Shown: in pieces, positions 55,112 to 64,000 of the stretch
How positions within the stretch are numbered: position 1 is the stretch's first letter
Layout of the letters: each line of letters begins with the position of its first letter
Source of the DNA: Aaosphaeria pasadenensis
Lineage: Eukaryota; Ascomycota; Dothideomycetes; Pleosporales
NCBI GenBank assembly: GCA_022813625.1
Contig: JAKLMB010000001.1
Coordinates: 124,001-188,000, forward strand
DNA: 64,000 bases
Reading direction: 5' to 3'
The notes under the pieces: generated by a model
What the model saw: only the letters and a program-made list of their open reading frames with translations
Databases searched by the model: none
What the model was told of the DNA's origin: nothing
Translations under genes and position numbers: made by a program

Positions 55112-55876
55112 TTAAGAGCAGGGCTGACCGGGCCAGCGGCAGTGGCGCCTGCTAAGGTCAAGAGCGGCACCCTCGATGGCCTCACGCTCAATGACCTCAC
55201 GCTTCTCCTTGGAGCAAGGCTGTCCTGGCCAGCGGCAGTGGGGTTCGGGGTCGGCCCAGCGCTTGATCTTGCTGCAGACGGAGTCGCCAAAGGTGCATGC
55301 CTCAGCAAATGCCTCGGCGCTTGGAGAAGCCTCAGCGAGAGCCTTAGCAATTGCCTCGGCGAAGGCATCAGCAGAGCGGCGGGCCTTGTAGCAAGTGTGA
55401 GAGGAGAACAAGCAGTGACGGGCCTCGACGGAGTTGTCAGCATCAGCATTGGGGTTGGCATCGGCGAGAGCCTCTGCAGCGGCGAGAGCAGCGCGCTTGA
55501 GACGGTCGCAGGGCTGGCCGGGCATGCCGCAAGAGCGAGCATCGAGCTCGTGGAGGTCGGGTTGGGCAGCGGCGAAAGCCTCGGCCTCGCGTTTGGCGAC
55601 GGAGCATGATTGGCCTACGAAAAGGCAGGTTGGGTTTGGTTCTGGGATAGCCTCCCTCTTCTTGGAGCAAGGCTGTCCTGGCCAGCGGCAATGTGGTTCG
55701 GGATCCGCAGAGCGAGAGCATGGCTGGCCTGGCCAGCGGCAGTGAGGCTCTGGCTCAGCAGCACGCTTGTCCTTGGAGCATGGTTGACCAGGCCATCTGC
55801 AGTGCGGGTCGGCAACGGCTGCGCCATAGGCAGTGGCTGTGAGAATGGCGGTTGCGATAACTGCGGTGATCTTCAT
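55112..55876 (-). CDS. ppgA: Alpha-type mating pheromone precursor, nine-repeat
   Basis: Prepro-pheromone of the yeast alpha-factor kind. Single exon, 254 aa, with signal peptide MKITAVIATAILTATAYGA at the start codon 55876. The body holds five identical cores HCRWPGQPC (residues 25-33, 45-53, 62-70, 213-221, 245-253) and four variant Cys-bounded cores: TCLFVGQSC (83-91), SCGMPGQPC (115-123), HCLFSSHTC (154-162) and ACTFGDSVC (193-201). Kex2-type sites separate them (KR at 37-38, 73-74, 95-96, 127-128, 205-206, 225-226; RR at 166-167 and 243-244), followed by Ste13-type X-Ala/X-Pro spacers such as AEPEP, ADPEP and EAEA. The CxxxGQxC core fits known ascomycete pheromones for the Ste2-type receptor. 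The open frame continues upstream to 56038, but that part is probably 5' leader. The gene is probably mating-type regulated. Confidence 0.95.
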   Translation of the reverse strand: MKITAVIATAILTATAYGAAVADPHCRWPGQPCSKDKRAAEPEPHCRWPGQPCSRSADPEPHCRWPGQPCSKKREAIPEPNPTCLFVGQSCSVAKREAEAFAAAQPDLHELDARSCGMPGQPCDRLKRAALAAAEALADANPNADADNSVEARHCLFSSHTCYKARRSADAFAEAIAKALAEASPSAEAFAEACTFGDSVCSKIKRWADPEPHCRWPGQPCSKEKREVIEREAIEGAALDLSRRHCRWPGQPCS

Positions 55877-57060
55877 CGTGATTGATATTGCGAGCGGTAG
55901 TGAGTGAGGGTTGAGAGATCGTCGACTTCTGTGAAATGATTGACTGTGTCGATGCTGGGATCCAATATTGCTGGAGTGCAGGGTATTTATGTACCTGGAG
56001 AAGATATACAGAGACAAAGGACTCCCAAAGAGACACATTCCGGGTCATGATGCTGTCGTAAATCAATAGAGGACAATAATCACGGCCCAGAATAGCTTGA
56101 CCTGCGGTATTGACTCGCCACATGAGTGGAGTCATCACATTTATCGAACCATTCAGTGTGAATTGAGATACAATAAGGCCAACAAAGGTGCAATAAGACC
56201 ACTATCTGTGGTCACCTGGAATATCTCTTGCTGCAGCGACTGCTCTTTCGGTCACGATCCTTGACCCCCGACCGCATAGTGATGTTGTTTTCGAATAGGG
56301 ACAGTTGCCTGGCAAAAGAGAATATACAAAGAACGAGATAATGTTTCTCAATAGGACAAGGATGGTGCGTGGACGCCGATCAACAGGTGACGCATGGTGA
56401 AGCTGGTTGATTACCCGATTAGGGTCTGAATAGAAGGAGAACAAAGTCACAACAGTGACCTAGAATAACCACGACCACAACCTAAGTATCGACCCAAACA
56501 CCTAGATTCACGACTGAAAGGTAATGTACAAATGGCTTGAAGGCTTCTGGATCGTTCTTCCCCACATCGTTCCCTGGCGCAGGCAATGGTTTCGAGGTGC
56601 CAAGCAAGAAAGATTGCCTCCACCGAGTCTCCTCGGTGTACTACGCAGACCTGAGGCACACGAATTTTTTGAACGGCTGTGCCAGATAAGACCCATAGAT
56701 CTGCTCAATAACTGCAGAGGAGCGCTCAAAGACGGGGACGATGTTGCCAGTCGATGGTCTCGCAAGATGTTTCTGTGGTCTCGAACATAGCCTTTCACTT
56801 GTGCCCTACGAAAGGTTAAGGGCCAATTGGTTGACTACAGAGAGAGATTTGATATCTACTGTAGTCAGTACACGGTCACGGTATATCTGGAAAAGTGTTC
56901 TCTGGTTGATAGTGCTCTCTTGGCCAGGCACGACAAGGTTGGACGTCGTCTGAGACTCTGAATGTGTCTATCGATAAGAGTCGCGCTCTCACGTGGGCGC
57001 GCTAAAACTTTACTGCCGTGAGATCATGACCTCTTTCTCGCGACAAGGTATGCAGCAAAC
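55877..57060. other. Divergent intergenic region
   Basis: Pheromone promoter and leader at the left, MetRS promoter at the right. Short open frames around 56.5-56.8 kb have no recognisable content. Confidence 0.5.
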
Positions 57061-59130
57061 ATGCGATTGCGAGCGCCTTTTGGGGCTGCCTTTACAGTTC
57101 GCATAGCGAACAATCGGATACGTAGCTCTTTACCTCTATCATGCACCGCTTTTGCATCCAGCAAACGACTACACACTTTCCAGACCCCTCATGCCACAAA
57201 TTCCGAGAAACCATACTATGTGACAACACCAATCTTTTATGTCAATGCTGGTGAGCAATCCTGAGCGCAAATGAAGTACTGCTTTGGGAATTAAATTTGG
57301 TACCAGCTCCTCATGTCGGCCACTTGTATACCATGGTCCTCGCGGACATCCTTAAACGGTGGCAGCAATTGAAGGGCCAAGAGGCTATCCTTTGTACCGG
57401 AACAGACGAACATGGACTCAAGGTACGTTGCATGGTGACCCATAACAGCCTTCTGTTGACCATTAGTAGGTTCAAAAAGCCTCGGAAAAGGCCCGCATCG
57501 AACCCAAACTCTTCTGCGATAAAGGCGCTACTATTTTCAAAGTACGGAATCTGCCACCATTCGAAGCATCTGCTTACGTCTCTGAAGGAATTGGCACAGA
57601 AAGCAGAAATATCAAATGATCATTTCGTGAGGACAACAGATAAGGAACACCAGGATGCCGTCCAATATGCATGGGTATGCTCAATCGCACCGGGAACCGA
57701 GGTTAGACGATTGATTGACCCTGCGTAGTTTCTCCTGAAGGAAAAAGGCTATATCTATACGTCGAAGCATGAAGGGTGGTATTCCGTTACGGACGAAGCA
57801 TTCTATCCTGAGGCTGCAGTAAAACCTTACCTCGAGCCGTCGACAGGTAGAGTTATTACGGTAGGTGGATTATGCCTCCATAGCCACAACGAAGGTCATT
57901 GAACAACCACAGGTTTCAATAGAGACAGGAAGTGAGGTGGAGTGGTCCTCTGAGGAAAATTACCACTTCCGTCTGTCAGCATTTCGCGACGACCTCCTCA
58001 AATTCTACAAAGAGAACCCAACGTGGATAGTTCCTGCGCATCGTATGCAGGAAGTCATCCAGTCTGTCGAGTCGGGACTTCCCGACCTTTCTATCTCTCG
58101 ACCTTATAGTCGCCTTACTTGGGGTATCCGCGTCCCTGATGATGAAACCCAGACCATGTATGTCTGGCTTGATGCCCTCATGAATTATGTTACAAAGGCC
58201 GGATACCCCTGGCAACCGGGACAGGAAAGTGCAGGCGGGTGGCCAGCAGACTGCCACGTGATTGGCAAAGATATCGTACGCTTCCATTGTGTGTACTGGC
58301 CCGCCTTTCTCATGGCACTTGGCCTACCTCTGCCTAAACAGATCCTTACGCATGCACATTGGACGCTGGGCGGCTCGAAGATGTCCAAGTCCACTGGCAG
58401 AGTGGTGGATCCGTTTCATGCTCTCGATCGATTCTCCCCCGACGTCATGCGATTTTATTTGGCACACGAAGGCGGGCTCGCAGATGACGGAGACTACGAT
58501 AATAGCCGAATAGTTGGTCTATATAAGAAATTTCTGAGCGGCTCGTTGGGCAACCTAACATCGAGGGTCACACGTGGTAAGAGCTGGAGCGTCCGTGGTG
58601 CGGTCGAGCGGATTGGACATGAAGAGGTGGCTTATTGGGAAGAGGGCCCTGGTTCACGTTTCTATAATCGCTCGCTTCGTGGCGTAACATCGAAAGTAGA
58701 ATCCGCATTCGAAGCACACGACCCTCGAAAGGCATTATTTGAGATAGCTGATTTTATACGTGGGGTAGGCTTTACCCTTCATCAAACTTCTACTTTTGAC
58801 AGCCGTACTAATCTTCTGTAGGCGAATAGCTTTTTACAAGACTCCAGTCCCTGGAGCAAATGCCTTGATTACGGACCCGGTGAACCCGGCGAAGATGTGG
58901 ACAGGATTATCTACCTTGCTGCTGAAGCCCTGCGACTCGCAGGTATCCTGTTACAACCGTACATGCCTAACAAGTCCAAGACCTTGCTAGACCAGATCGG
59001 TGTTCAAGAGTCGCGTCGTACACTTGCATTTTGTAGGCCTGGAGCAGACCTAGACTACGGCGTACCCATGGTGGAGCTGGGCAAGGGCCATAAGAACGTG
59101 CTGTTTCCGCCGCTAGCGAGCGATGAGTAG
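57061..59130 (+). CDS. MSM1: Mitochondrial methionyl-tRNA synthetase
   Basis: Class I aminoacyl-tRNA synthetase charging mitochondrial tRNA-Met. Seven exons: 57061-57250, 57307-57422, 57470-57541, 57588-57674, 57729-57860, 57913-58764, 58822-59130 (585 aa, close to yeast Msm1). Introns are 46-57 nt and all phases fit; the last has a TACTAAT branch. The Arg/Ser-rich N-terminus without acidic residues looks like a mitochondrial presequence. Motifs: PHVGH (about 65-69, HIGH box), CTGTDEHGLK, ADCHVIGKDIVRFHCVYWPA, and KMSKS (355-359). The C-terminal helical anticodon-binding part ends SDE. No C-terminal tRNA-binding extension is present, as expected for the mitochondrial form. Confidence 0.95.
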
Positions 59131-59569
59131 TACAAGTACTCGTAAGAGGTGTGTAGAAACGATAGAATCGCGCGAACCTGTGTGTAACACGACGATTATG
59201 TACTATTCTTTATGTAACATAGAATGTAAAACGAATCTACTCCGTCAGTACTCGGAACATGCAAAATACCTCTAAGTCTACCGTGCCGCCACTTGCAATG
59301 TGCTTTTGAAAGTGTGAATTGACAAGATGCATCGTCGTAAGAGGGAAGAACCAGCGTCGTCCGCGTTAGGAAGGTGTAGCCTAATCCTACCTTTGCCTAG
59401 TCCTGTATTTTCGGAAACGGAACACTCACACTGAATCACACCAAACCCACTGTTTTCCATACAGCGCCTGCTGTACCATGACTGCTTTATTTTATATCCT
59501 AGATTGCTGAACCCTATATCCAGAAACACTTTATCTCATCTCTCTCGGTAGGCTGCGTTTCAAGCTGCT
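59131..59569. other. Intergenic region
   Basis: MetRS 3' end and promoter of the NatB subunit gene. A TACTCCGT motif lies at 59238-59245. No gene seen. Confidence 0.55.
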
Positions 59570-62500
59570 ATGGCCGACTGGGATCAGCTTGCCAAGCTGC
59601 GGCGTGAGTACCCAAAGCCAAAAGTGAAATTCGGTTTGGCGGAGGTCACGAGGAGGTTGAAAAAGAAACCTTACGACCCGTATCTACTCGTGAGAAGGCA
59701 TAATCCCCATATTTACACTATGTTACTGATCACGGACTCAGGCATGGCGTGCTGATATGCTGTTGCGCCTGGGAGATGCAGCTGAGTGTCGCAAAATATT
59801 ACTTTCTTTATACGAACGGCAAACGCCCTTAACGGACACCAGACTGCTTTCTTATGTGTACGAAATTCAGGTTGATTTATCACGTTCGTTTCCTTTCAAT
59901 GAGTACCTCCCGATCACGGCTGGCGAAGGCGTCATTCGGGCCTGGAAAAACGCTGCTAGTCGAAATCCGCTCCCGAAAAAAGTACGGCTTGACTTATGGT
60001 CCGACTTTTTCAGATGTGCAGTGAAGGAAGGGTGCTGGTCTGACGTTCAATTGGTATGTCTTTGGTAGTCATCGAGACAGTCCTTAGCTGACTGAAACCT
60101 TAGGCCATCACTCAAGTAAGAGGTGACAGCAACCTGTCTAAAAAGCAACTCGCCTTTACAGAGATTCTCGCCTATCAATTATCCATGGAAAATGCCATGG
60201 AGACTGCCAGACGCGCGAATGGCCCTCCTGACCCTCAAAATAATCTACGCCGTGAGCTTGCGTATCGTAGGTTGCTCGCCGCATACCGAAACGCGGGATC
60301 GGAGGTGCGTAGATGAGTTCATCTGTAGAGCCGCATACTAACATCGGAGGGCAGAAGGAACCCGTTCAAATACAGAATATCAGAGATCTTCGATTCATGG
60401 CCGAGATCTTCTATCGACAGGGAAGGCTTGCGGAACTTTTGGATCTATGGAACTTTCCACCGCCTGCTCTGAAAACCTTGCACGACAGTAATGAAAATGA
60501 CCTCAACCTACTGATTGCACAATTGCTTGGAAAACAGTTGTACTGGAAGCCCTTGGCGGATTTTTGCCTAACAAAACTCAACCAGCAATTGATAAGGCTA
60601 TCTGAGAAGGACGGGGATAGGATGGCGCCACGATTCTATGATCACAGCTGGAAGTTTTGGCAATGTGTCCTAGTAGCACTGGACAATATGTCTCGCCAAG
60701 AGATGCAAGAGTATGTTCCACCATAACTATATGATTTGAAAATGTTATTGACAATTCTAGATACGTCGAAAAAATCCAATACGTCTTCCAACGATCTTAT
60801 GGACCAGGACTGGCACCGAAAGAACGAATCGCTCTGTTAACGCATGTAACAATGGTAGCGAGAGTAGGGAGAATCGCTGGCTCTGCTCTTGACGCTTGCC
60901 GTATTTACTGGCTCGGATACATGTCTACATACTCGTGTTACAACGACCTACATCGCTCTGTCGAGTCGTTGGAAAGACATGATCAGGCCGAATTTCACCA
61001 TATGATAACTAGTCTCGCAAGGGGTCTGGTTCCAGATACAGAGGCTGATGACAAGGTTCGTGGACACTTCTTTTCGCTGCGTACATTCGCTCACCGTCAG
61101 TTAGAGAACACGAGCTTGGCTCCAAGCAGAAGTAAACGTCTTAAAGTTTGATTATCTGCTTACATTGGCATTGGCTGCAGAACCCCAGAGCGAACTCTGT
61201 GAAGGCTTCATAAGCAGCGCATTGCGGCTGTACCAGATTGCGGCTCGATTGAAATCTGAATTGCTCGGTGATATCGGTACACTGGCAATAACGGCAATGC
61301 TGAGCCTATACCATATCTATGTCGTTGCTAATGAACTCCCTGGCAAATTGGGTGGGAATACCCGTCTCCTATTGCAGGCTGCAGCATTGTCACTTCACAT
61401 GACCGCAGGGGAAGCAGGGGACAAGAATCGACCATTGGTTCTACTCTCATCACGCGTACATCTCACAGCAGGACTGACTACGATCGCATTTCAGCAATGG
61501 GATCGGGTCCCCATCAAGCAAATGCTCCTAGATACGACATCATACCTCCTTTTGACGCGAATCTCGCATATCCATCCTTTCGACACAACGAAGCCGAAAA
61601 GGGTTCTACCGGACGAACGACTTATTGACAGCATCCGAGCCATCGAAACTATGGAGAAGAAGGTCGACGAACTGCTCTTCACGCGTATGAAGGACTTCCA
61701 GTATGATCAGGCTTTCGAGCTATTGGACGCGAAGCACAGACTTCGATCGAGCATAACGAAGCATTTCTGCATACTTGAGCGAAGGAGCATTGCTCGCTTG
61801 ACGGGAAAGGCACTTGACGAGAGCATGGAGCTCGACTGCAAAGGTAAGATCTAGACGGAGCAACCCATGTAAGACATGTATGCTTATGCTTTGCCAGCTT
61901 TCCGAAACATCAAGGACAGCCGCGATCTAGGTGCGCTGCCGGGCTTTGAGCGAAATGACGTCCCTGTACACTGGTTGGCGATGCCCAACACTTCACCAAA
62001 TGACTACTCGACCCTTATGAACTTGGAGCTCATCCACACAGAACAAGAAATGACATACAGAATTCTGAACAAGGAGCCTGTTCCGAACATCCTGCAACAG
62101 GAACAAACCAATCTGGAACTAGTAGACCAGTCGGACCCTTATGGCAGTGACAGCAGTGACTCGGTCCGAACGGATGAGTCCAAGAGGGCGATGCAATACG
62201 ACATCGACTATGCATGGGAACTGATCGCATCCACCGTACGCATGATCTATAGAGAGGCGTATAAAACGAAAATGATAGTTGAAAAACTTCAAATACTGTC
62301 CGATGAGGTAATAACGTCAGTCGGAACGCTCGAGTTGATGCAATGGAACATGGAGCAAGCGCAGAAGGACGACCCGGTCAACGCGCACATTGGCCTCCAC
62401 GAGAAGATCATCCTATACTGGTACAGCCGCCTGGAGCAGTACCAGGTCCTCCTCAAGTTCTGCGACTTCGTCCAGGAGAGCATCAAGAAGCAAGTCCATC

Positions 62501-62775
62501 TCAAGGCCAAGGTCCAGGACTCCTACTTCCAGATGGTGCGTGGGGCTGCCAAGAAGGGCACGGAGATAATCCAGGAGACAGCCAGAGGCTGGATCGCGTA
62601 CCTGAGACGGGGCGGACGTGCGGCCATCAAGGCGCAGATCCGCTGGGGTCCTTGGAGCGATGAGCTCAGGAAGATCATCCCGGACGACGATGTCCATTTC
62701 TACGCTGGCGAGTACGTCGACTCGTACATCGATTCGCTGGAGGGGATTCTGAAGGTCAAGGTCGGGAAGAAATGA
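59570..62775 (+). CDS. MDM20: NatB N-acetyltransferase auxiliary subunit, with apparent +1 frameshift
   Basis: Auxiliary, ribosome-anchoring subunit (Mdm20/Naa25/Arm1) of NatB, which acetylates N-termini starting Met-Asp/Glu/Asn/Gln. Exons: 59570-59689, 59742-60053, 60104-60304, 60355-60710, 60761-61843, 61898-62775; all five introns are 50-54 nt with good signals. TPR-like helices dominate (DMLLRLGDAAECRKILLSLY, FMAEIFYRQGRLAELLDLW). In exon 5 the frame ends SRSKRLKV-TGA at 61149-61151, while the conserved-looking continuation FDYLLTLALAAEPQSELCEG is in the +1 frame from 61147. No intron bridges the two. Dropping one base near 61141-61149 gives 982 aa, normal for the family. The cause may be a sequence error, a real mutation or ribosomal frameshifting. 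Family assignment rests on overall pattern, not a diagnostic motif. Confidence 0.75.
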
Positions 62776-63437
62776 ATGCATATCATAAGCCATTCGGCGG
62801 TTCTTGGGAAATGGATTCTGACACTCTCTTTGGGGAAGTTTTAGAAGGGTTGGCCGGCAGTAGGGCTGTAGCCATGTATAGAAATCGAATTGAAAGTCAG
62901 TGGGTGGTGAAACGCGAGCATACATGATCAATGTGGAATCACAGCATAGGGCTACTGAATGATCGGTTTTCGCTCGTCAATTCCTCGATTGAATAGAAAG
63001 TTGATTGTCGCCTCTGGGAGTTTCTCGTAGTAAAAGTGACAACAGAGCAAGTGGCTAGAAGACCTAATATCAACGAAATCCTCATGTCATGAAAAGCATT
63101 AGACCAATCGTTCGCCCAGAAAGCTTTCGCATTAAGAAAAGGAAGAAAAAGGAACACTTCCCGTGATCGCCCCGACCAAAATGAAATTGCCCACTGTGGA
63201 TATCTTAAGCTACAGAGAAAAAATAATTATGAAGGAAAAAAAAGGGGAAGAACCAAGTCCAGAGCACCAAGCCCACCGAGCAGAAGTGAAAAGAGAGGAG
63301 AAGTGAAAAGAAATAGAGACAGAGAGTGTGTTTATAGGTGTTCTCGTTATTCAGGTAGAATCATGCCCAGAAAATATGCGAATTGCATATATCAGAAAGG
63401 TCCAGAGAGCAGTGAGCGGTATAGACAGTTGGCGTCT
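62776..63437. other. Convergent 3' intergenic region
   Basis: Space between the NatB gene and the DUF3602 gene. The only coding hint is a 48-codon minus-strand frame (62939-63085) beginning with a signal-peptide-like stretch. Confidence 0.5.
62939..63085 (-). CDS. Possible 48-aa secreted peptide, doubtful
   Basis: An ATG-to-TGA frame of 49 codons. The first about 18 residues (MRISLILGLLATCSVVTF) look like a signal peptide; the rest is polar with a QRRQ dibasic site. There is no family, no splice support, and it lies where a 3' UTR is expected. Probably chance; kept because it is the sort of gene usually missed. Confidence 0.15.
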   Translation of the reverse strand: MRISLILGLLATCSVVTFTTRNSQRRQSTFYSIEELTSENRSFSSPML

Positions 63438-63844
63438 TCACTTCTTCTGGCTCTGTCCATTGTTCTGGTGACCACCACCCAGGTTCTTGATGAAGTCCTT
63501 GCCCTTGGCAGCGAGACCCTTCACATCCTCAGCAGCGTTGGAGCCCCTCCTGGCCTCATCGCTCTTCCGCCTGTTCCTCTCGCGGTTGGCGCGGGCCTCC
63601 TCGGCGGATGGGGCAGCAATGTTGGCAGCACCGCCGCGGCCATAGTGGTGTGGGCCCTCGGGGTCGCGGTGGATGGGCGCATCGACGTCCTGGCTTGCGC
63701 GGGCAATCTCAGGGCGATGGGGGTCGTTGCGCGCAATGTTACCAGTGCCCCCGCGGCCTGTGGTGTAGTGCTCGGCCTTGAGGGTTGGTGTGACGAGGTC
63801 CGCGGGCTGCGTATGTGTAGTGGGGTCGTCGCGACCGATGTTGC
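63438..63844 (-). CDS. DUF3602 fungal protein, last exon only
   Basis: Minus-strand coding exon starting after a CGCCCGCAG acceptor at 63845 and ending at TGA 63438. The 5' exon(s) lie beyond the right window edge, across an intron of at least 156 nt. Translation shows the repeated family motif: GNIGRDDP, HYTTGRGGTGNIARNDP, then HHYGRGGAANIAAPSAEE. The tail is Lys/Arg-rich and ends in a Gly/Gln/Asn-rich stretch (KNLGGGHQNNGQSQKK). YxxGRGGxGNI repeats define DUF3602, small disordered proteins found widely in fungi whose role is unknown; some reports link relatives to stress. A long opposite-strand frame over the same bases is not coding. Confidence 0.87.
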
Positions 63845-64000
63845 CTGCGGGCGAAGGTGTTAATTAGATTGTAGCAAAAGGTTGGAAGTGGTTTTTTTTT
63901 CCTTTCCGAACAGGCTTAAAGAGACATGAAGGAAGAGGATTCGGAAATCGCATGGAAAGAACATGATCTATGAGGTGGTTGGAAGGCGGTTGGATTGACT

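Noticed and set aside
55142..55609. 155-codon + strand frame in the pheromone gene
   Set aside because: Antisense of the repeated precursor; the repeats make sense only on the minus strand.
63303..63863. 186-codon + strand frame at the right end
   Set aside because: The opposite strand encodes clear DUF3602 motifs.
1..64000. Transposons, CRISPR arrays, rRNA, secondary-metabolite cluster
   Set aside because: No transposase or reverse-transcriptase motifs, no spaced direct repeats, no rRNA-like blocks, and no polyketide or peptide synthetase core gene were seen.

Overview
This 64 kb window is nuclear DNA of a filamentous ascomycete (Pezizomycotina). Protein-coding genes are split by short introns, mostly 46-75 nt, with GTRNGT donors, CTAAC/CTGAC/TACTAAT-like branch sites and YAG acceptors. 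The gene set is typical of moulds: palF-type arrestin, Pro1-type C6 regulator, Hsp30-type small heat-shock protein, multi-repeat alpha-type mating pheromone precursor, DUF3602 protein. The class (Leotiomycetes, Dothideomycetes or Eurotiomycetes) cannot be fixed from sequence alone. The pheromone core ends at Cys without a trailing Trp, which argues mildly against Sordariomycetes. I see no transposon, rRNA, tRNA or CRISPR array.

Layout. 1-10 kb: 3' part of a serine-rich hypothetical gene, ornithine decarboxylase behind a long AUG-free leader, the G-patch ribosome-biogenesis factor PXR1, and a small three-exon coiled-coil gene divergent from PXR1. 10-20 kb: palF arrestin, a 3.5 kb gene-poor stretch with microsatellites, hsp30, a previously hidden three-exon gene for succinate dehydrogenase assembly factor SDH6, and a hypothetical gene. 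20-30 kb: an empty 2.7 kb stretch, then ARO3-type DAHP synthase head-to-head with a 3-dehydroshikimate dehydratase-like gene, a secreted Ser/Thr-rich protein with pheromone-like CPYPG motifs at its C-terminus, and an MDR oxidoreductase. 30-42 kb: an eight-exon SLIP-GC-like large GTPase, PRP39, a hypothetical gene and the Pro1 regulator. 42-54 kb: a 5.3 kb intergenic region, a SAM/PH signalling protein, a 3.1 kb intergenic region and a hypothetical gene. 54-64 kb: the alpha-pheromone precursor, mitochondrial methionyl-tRNA synthetase, the NatB auxiliary subunit (Mdm20/Naa25) interrupted by an apparent +1 frameshift, and the 3' exon of a DUF3602 gene.

How genes relate. Most are unrelated housekeeping or regulatory genes, as usual in fungi. 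Three links deserve attention. First, the DAHP synthase / dehydroshikimate dehydratase pair shares one intergenic promoter region, joining entry into the shikimate pathway to a possible exit toward protocatechuate. Second, a sexual-development regulator (Pro1) and an alpha-pheromone precursor lie about 13 kb apart. Third, the pheromone core resembles the C-terminal motifs of the secreted protein near 26-27 kb. Exon coordinates were worked out by hand from splice consensus, phase and family conservation.
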